From NCBI GenBank assembly GCA_943324395.2, contig CALPLL020000011.1, positions 1-18,155 of the forward strand: a stretch of 18,155 bases of DNA, read 5' to 3'. The notes beneath the pieces are model-generated. The model worked only from the letters and a program-made list of their open reading frames with translations. It was not told the DNA's origin and did not search any database. This DNA is from Rhizobium sp. Q54. Its GTDB lineage: Bacteria > Bacteroidota > Bacteroidia > Flavobacteriales > Flavobacteriaceae. The translations under genes were made by a program, and so were the position numbers. Shown piece after piece: positions 15,027-18,155 of this stretch (its first letter is position 1; each line of letters begins with the position of its first letter).

Positions 15027-15917
15027 ATGATTACAATTAAAAAATATGCAGCAATAGACGTTGGTTCAAATGCTATGCGACTTTTGGTGGCTAATATTAT
15101 TGAAGAAGATGGAAAAGAAACCCAATTCAGCAAAAGTGCTTTAGTAAGGGTTCCAATTCGTTTAGGTCAAGATGCATTTACTGTTGGTGAGATTTCTGAA
15201 GAAAATATTGATAGAATGGTTGATGCAATGAAAGCATTCAAACTTTTAATGAAAGTTCACAAGGTGGAGAAATACATGGCCTGCGCTACTTCCGCAATGC
15301 GTGAAGCTTACAATGGTCGTGAAGTAATTGATATTATAAAAGAAAAAGCTGATATTGAAATTAATATAATTGATGGAAAAACGGAAGCAGCAATCATAGC
15401 GTCAACTGATTTACATTATTTATTAAAAACAGAAAAAACCTATTTATATGTTGATGTTGGTGGAGGAAGTACTGAATTTTCTTTATTTTCAAATGGCAAA
15501 ATGATTGTGTCAAAATCATTCAAGGCCGGAACTGTAAGGCTTTTAAATGAAGTTGTTTCTGATATAGTTTGGCATGAAATCGAGAAATGGATTAAAACCA
15601 ATACTGAAGTGTATGACGACGTGACTCTAATAGGATCAGGGGGTAATATTAATAAATTATTCAAAATGTCTGGTAAAATGCAAGATAAACCGTTGTCTTA
15701 CATGTATGTAAACTCTCAATTTGCATTCCTAAATTCTTTAACCTACGAGCAAAGAATTACAGAATTGGGTTTAAATGCCGACAGAGCTGACGTTATTGTT
15801 TTGGCGACCAAAATTTACCTAAACGCTATGAAATGGAGTGGGGCACGAAGTATTTATGTTCCAAAAATTGGTCTTTCCGATGGTATTGTAAAAGCACTTT
15901 ACTACGGAAAAATCTAA
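15027..15917 (+). CDS. ppx: Short exopolyphosphatase (Ppx/GppA family)
   Basis: This 296-residue protein has the actin-like ASKHA fold of Ppx/GppA. The phosphate 1 motif is AIDVGSNAMRLLV (from residue 9, Asp11). IIDGKTEA contains Glu120, which aligns with the catalytic Glu121 of E. coli PPX. The phosphate 2 motif is DVGGGSTEF (143-151), and LIGSGGNINKL follows. The C-terminal HD-type domains of the about 500-residue E. coli PPX are absent, giving the two-domain short form. It should release phosphate from polyphosphate ends; (p)ppGpp hydrolysis is a family alternative. It is last in the sixA-ppk1-ppx operon, and its stop codon overlaps the convergent dnaX stop by a few bases, with no terminator hairpin between them. 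Confidence 0.94.
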   Translation: MITIKKYAAIDVGSNAMRLLVANIIEEDGKETQFSKSALVRVPIRLGQDAFTVGEISEENIDRMVDAMKAFKLLMKVHKVEKYMACATSAMREAYNGREVIDIIKEKADIEINIIDGKTEAAIIASTDLHYLLKTEKTYLYVDVGGGSTEFSLFSNGKMIVSKSFKAGTVRLLNEVVSDIVWHEIEKWIKTNTEVYDDVTLIGSGGNINKLFKMSGKMQDKPLSYMYVNSQFAFLNSLTYEQRITELGLNADRADVIVLATKIYLNAMKWSGARSIYVPKIGLSDGIVKALYYGKI

Positions 15918-17722
15918 ATATCCAATTCGAAAGTTTTTCTTAGAATATCTAAATTTTGATTGAGCTCAGTGAGTCGGTTGTATTTTTCCTGTGGGGTAAA
16001 CGCCATTTTTGTTGTAACACTTTCATTTACTATTACTTCAATTGTAATGTTGTGATTGTGTAAATGCCCTTTTAAATAACCTAACAAACCTATTTTTTCT
16101 GATTCAAAATCAATTTTCGAACCCTGATTTGGTAATTCTAATGTGATTGTAGTGCCGTTTAAAATCGGATCGTTTATTAGCAATAAAGATTCCATTATTT
16201 TATAACCTTTATCCCCTAAACGTTGTGCATATTTGTTCCAATACAGCAACATATCGGTTTCATTAAAATCTTCAGTTGGTAAATGAACTTCTTCTTTTAT
16301 TATTGATTTTCCTGCTTCTAAAAGATCTTTTTTTGCTTTTACACTTGCCAATGAAAACGCAGAAACCTTAGGTTCTGAAGAAATATCTATTGAAGTTGGT
16401 AATTCGATTTTTTCAATTGGAACTTCCTCAATATTATTTTCAATTAAAGGAGTTTCGATTTCGATGTTTTCTAAAGTGACCTCTTCAATTTCTTCTTCAA
16501 ATTCAATAATTTCAATTGATTCAGATGTAACTTCAGGTATGATTTCAGGTTTTATGTCAATTGTAACAGCAGGTTTTTCAACAACTGTTTTGTCAGTTAT
16601 TGAATAATTGGCAATTCTAAAATGCGTAGGAGGGATTATATATGATTCAGCCTTTTTTTTTTCTCCATCAAAAGTGATAGAAGCCAATTGCATTAAACAA
16701 AGTTCAACGAGCAATCTTTGGTTCTGACTGATTTTGTATTTCAAATCACAATCATTGGCAATTTGAATTCCTTCTAATAAAAAGTCTTGTGTCGTTTTTT
16801 GAGATTGAATAGAATACAATTTTTGAGCTTGTTCACCAACTTCTAAAAGTGAAATTGTGGTTGGTGTTTTACAAACTAATAAATCTCTAAAGTGGGAAGC
16901 CAATCCAGCAATAAAATGATGTCCATCAAATCCTTTTGAAAGAATTTCATTGTAAGCCATTAACAATTCTGGAATTTTATTTTCAACAATTAAATCGGTA
17001 ATATTGATATACGTTTCATAATCAAGAACGTTTAAATTCTCTGTAACTGCTTGACGAGTAAGGTTATTTCCACAAAACGAAACTACTCTATCAAATATAG
17101 ATAAGGCGTCACGCATTGCACCATCTGCTTTTTGGGCAATAATGTGTAGCGCATCGTCCTCAAATTTCACTCCTTGACTTTCGGCAACTTCGGCTAAATG
17201 TTCTTTTGCGTCTTTTACCGTTATTCTTTTGAAATCAAATATTTGACATCGAGATAAAATCGTCGGAATAATTTTGTGTTTTTCTGTGGTTGCCAATATA
17301 AAAATGGCATGTTTTGGTGGTTCTTCTAGTGTTTTCAAAAAAGCATTGAAAGCAGCAGATGACAACATGTGAACCTCATCAATAATATAAACCTTGTATT
17401 TACCTGTTTGAGGTGGGATTCTAACTTGATCAATCAAATTTCGAATATCATCAACCGAGTTATTTGAAGCTGCATCCAATTCAAACACGTTAAATGCAAA
17501 ATCTTCTAACGGATCGTCGTATCCGGGTTGGTTGATTTTACGTGCCAATATTCGAGCGCATGTAGTTTTTCCAACGCCTCTAGGTCCAGTAAATAAAAGT
17601 GCTGATGCCAAATGATTGGTCTCTATGGCATTCAATAAAGTATTAGTAATGGCTTTTTGACCTACAACATCTTTAAATGTTTGAGGGCGATATTTCCGAG
17701 CCGATACTACAAATTCTTCCAT
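15914..17722 (-). CDS. dnaX: DNA polymerase III subunits gamma and tau
   Basis: This 602-residue protein is the clamp-loader ATPase of the replicative polymerase. The N-terminal AAA+ domain contains GPRGVGKT (Walker A, 46-53), IIDEVHML (Walker B, Asp115-Glu116), and the SRC motif (157-159) that supplies the trans-acting arginine. The region between Walker A and ELDAAS (residues 56-80), where most DnaX proteins carry a four-cysteine zinc module, has no cysteine. The collar domain continues to about residue 350. Residues 395-450 are low-complexity and rich in Glu and Ile, and a conserved-looking C-terminal domain (about 490-602) should hold tau functions. A ten-A run codes for Lys355-357 at the core/tail junction and may produce a truncated gamma form. 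ATG 17722 is supported by a TATATTTG box 18 nt upstream. Confidence 0.97.
   Translation of the reverse strand: MEEFVVSARKYRPQTFKDVVGQKAITNTLLNAIETNHLASALLFTGPRGVGKTTCARILARKINQPGYDDPLEDFAFNVFELDAASNNSVDDIRNLIDQVRIPPQTGKYKVYIIDEVHMLSSAAFNAFLKTLEEPPKHAIFILATTEKHKIIPTILSRCQIFDFKRITVKDAKEHLAEVAESQGVKFEDDALHIIAQKADGAMRDALSIFDRVVSFCGNNLTRQAVTENLNVLDYETYINITDLIVENKIPELLMAYNEILSKGFDGHHFIAGLASHFRDLLVCKTPTTISLLEVGEQAQKLYSIQSQKTTQDFLLEGIQIANDCDLKYKISQNQRLLVELCLMQLASITFDGEKKKAESYIIPPTHFRIANYSITDKTVVEKPAVTIDIKPEIIPEVTSESIEIIEFEEEIEEVTLENIEIETPLIENNIEEVPIEKIELPTSIDISSEPKVSAFSLASVKAKKDLLEAGKSIIKEEVHLPTEDFNETDMLLYWNKYAQRLGDKGYKIMESLLLINDPILNGTTITLELPNQGSKIDFESEKIGLLGYLKGHLHNHNITIEVIVNESVTTKMAFTPQEKYNRLTELNQNLDILRKTFELDI
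16647..16663 (-). other. Candidate slippage/frameshift site in dnaX (ten A residues)
   Basis: On the coding strand the codons are GAA AAA AAA AAG GCT GAA, with A at 16662 down to 16653. One additional A, or a -1 ribosomal shift, gives GAA AAA AAA AAA GGC TGA and stops at 16649-16647 after 358 residues. One A fewer gives AGG CTG AAT CAT ATA TAA, stopping at 16638-16636 after 361 residues. GGAG directly precedes the run, but I found no close downstream hairpin; the nearest (16583-16598) is about 50 nt away. Thermus thermophilus dnaX uses a similar A run for transcriptional slippage, and E. coli uses A AAA AAG for -1 frameshifting. Confidence 0.55.
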
Positions 17723-17739
17723 AAAATATTATTGGTTTA

Positions 17740-17747
17740 CAAATATA
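17740..17747 (-). promoter_or_regulatory. Candidate -7 box for dnaX
   Basis: The reverse strand reads TATATTTG, an exact TAnnTTTG match 18 nt before the ATG. No TTG at 17-23 nt was found. Confidence 0.4.
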
Positions 17748-17850
17748 GATTTATTATTTCAATTTTGAAATTCTAATTTTCAAAATTATTACGTTATTCA
17801 TTAAATTAATTAAACGTATAATCTTTCAAATATTTATTCAATTATTATTG

Positions 17851-17858
17851 TAGATTTG
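17851..17858 (+). promoter_or_regulatory. Candidate -7 box for rnpB
   Basis: TAGATTTG matches TAnnTTTG immediately before the conserved RNase P RNA sequence, placing transcription start near 17863. The -33 element is poor (TTC at 17825-17827). Confidence 0.45.
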
Positions 17859-17862
17859 CACC

Positions 17863-18155
17863 GCAGACCGCCTTATCGCCACGCTTTTTGTGTGGAGGAA
17901 AGTCCGGACACCAAAGAGAAGCATAGCGGGTAACGCCCGTCATTTCGAGCAATTGAAAGAGGACAAGTGCAACAGAAAGAATGTACAGGTAAGGCTGTAG
18001 TGAAACCAGGTAAACTCTATGCGGTGAAATTTCAAGTATATCAATAGTTAAGGGCTTCTCGTCCGTTGTTGAAGGGTAGAAAGATGGAGCTCGCGAGTAA
18101 TTTCGAGCCTAGATAAATGATAAGGCCACGCAAAACGTGGACAGAATCCGGCTTA
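17863..18155 (+). ncRNA. rnpB: RNase P RNA (bacterial type A), 3' end cut by window edge
   Basis: RNase P RNA is the catalytic RNA that trims tRNA 5' leaders. The conserved 5' core GGAGGAAAGTCCGGACA (from 17895) and the 3' core ACAGAATCCGGCTTA (18141-18155) are present and form the P4 region. Hairpins are visible, for example CCACGC-TTTTT-GTGTGG before the first core (P3-like) and CCACG-CAAAA-CGTGG before the second (P18-like). The right edge of the window cuts the last bases of the 3' side. The 5' end is set from the -7 box and could be a few bases different. The gene is divergent from dnaX. Confidence 0.95.

Noticed and set aside
16583..16598. Hairpin AACTG/CAGTT downstream of the dnaX A run as a frameshift stimulator
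   Set aside because: It is about 50 nt from the run, too far for the usual 5-9 nt spacing, and has only five base pairs.
1..18155. CRISPR array, insertion sequence, prophage or defence island
   Set aside because: No regularly spaced repeats, transposase, integrase or terminal inverted repeats were found; gene content is ordinary chromosomal.

Overview
The window looks like a chromosomal segment of a low-GC member of the Bacteroidota, most probably Flavobacteriaceae (Flavobacterium-like). The evidence is the strongly AT-rich DNA, the near absence of Shine-Dalgarno sequences, boxes matching the Bacteroidota promoter (TTG, about 19 nt, then TAnnTTTG) in front of most genes, and protein types typical of that phylum: a DUF4369/TlpA lipoprotein, a short Ppx, and a DnaX without the zinc-binding cysteines. 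I see no insertion sequence, prophage, integron or CRISPR array. This is mostly core genome.

Layout. 1-914 (-): 5'-part of a Gfo/Idh/MocA oxidoreductase, running off the left edge. 1036-1677 (+): pcm. 1703-3266 (-): smpB followed by an HTH-Fic fusion. 3353-3568 (+): a VF530/DUF2132 protein, overlapping tail-to-tail a LpxL-like acyltransferase (3560-4435, -), which is divergent from a rhomboid protease (4540-5181, +). 5198-5309: bidirectional terminator and tRNA-Tyr(GUA) (-). 5481-6638 (-): TlpA-like lipoprotein. 6734-8963 (-): two-gene sulfur operon, TauE/SafE exporter then metallo-beta-lactamase/rhodanese persulfide dioxygenase. 9091-11690 (+): VWA protein plus MoxR-like AAA+ ATPase. 11745-12185 (-): J-domain/KTSC protein. 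12398-15917 (+): sixA-like, ppk1, ppx polyphosphate operon. 15914-17722 (-): dnaX. 17863-18155 (+): rnpB, cut by the right edge.

Functional themes are translation rescue and RNA processing (smpB, tRNA-Tyr, rnpB), protein and envelope maintenance (pcm, rhomboid, acyltransferase, TlpA), sulfane-sulfur detoxification, polyphosphate synthesis and breakdown in one transcription unit, a MoxR/VWA chaperone-like pair, and replication (dnaX).

The observation I consider most worth testing is inside dnaX. A run of ten A residues on the coding strand (16653-16662) lies at the junction between the clamp-loader core and the tau-specific tail. Gain of one base there gives a stop two codons later, and loss of one gives a stop after five further codons. 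This is the arrangement expected if the gene makes a short gamma-like protein (about 358 residues) by transcriptional slippage or -1 frameshifting. Three start codons (acyltransferase, rhomboid, TauE) are moved inward here because the longer readings would overlap promoter boxes or lack family similarity.
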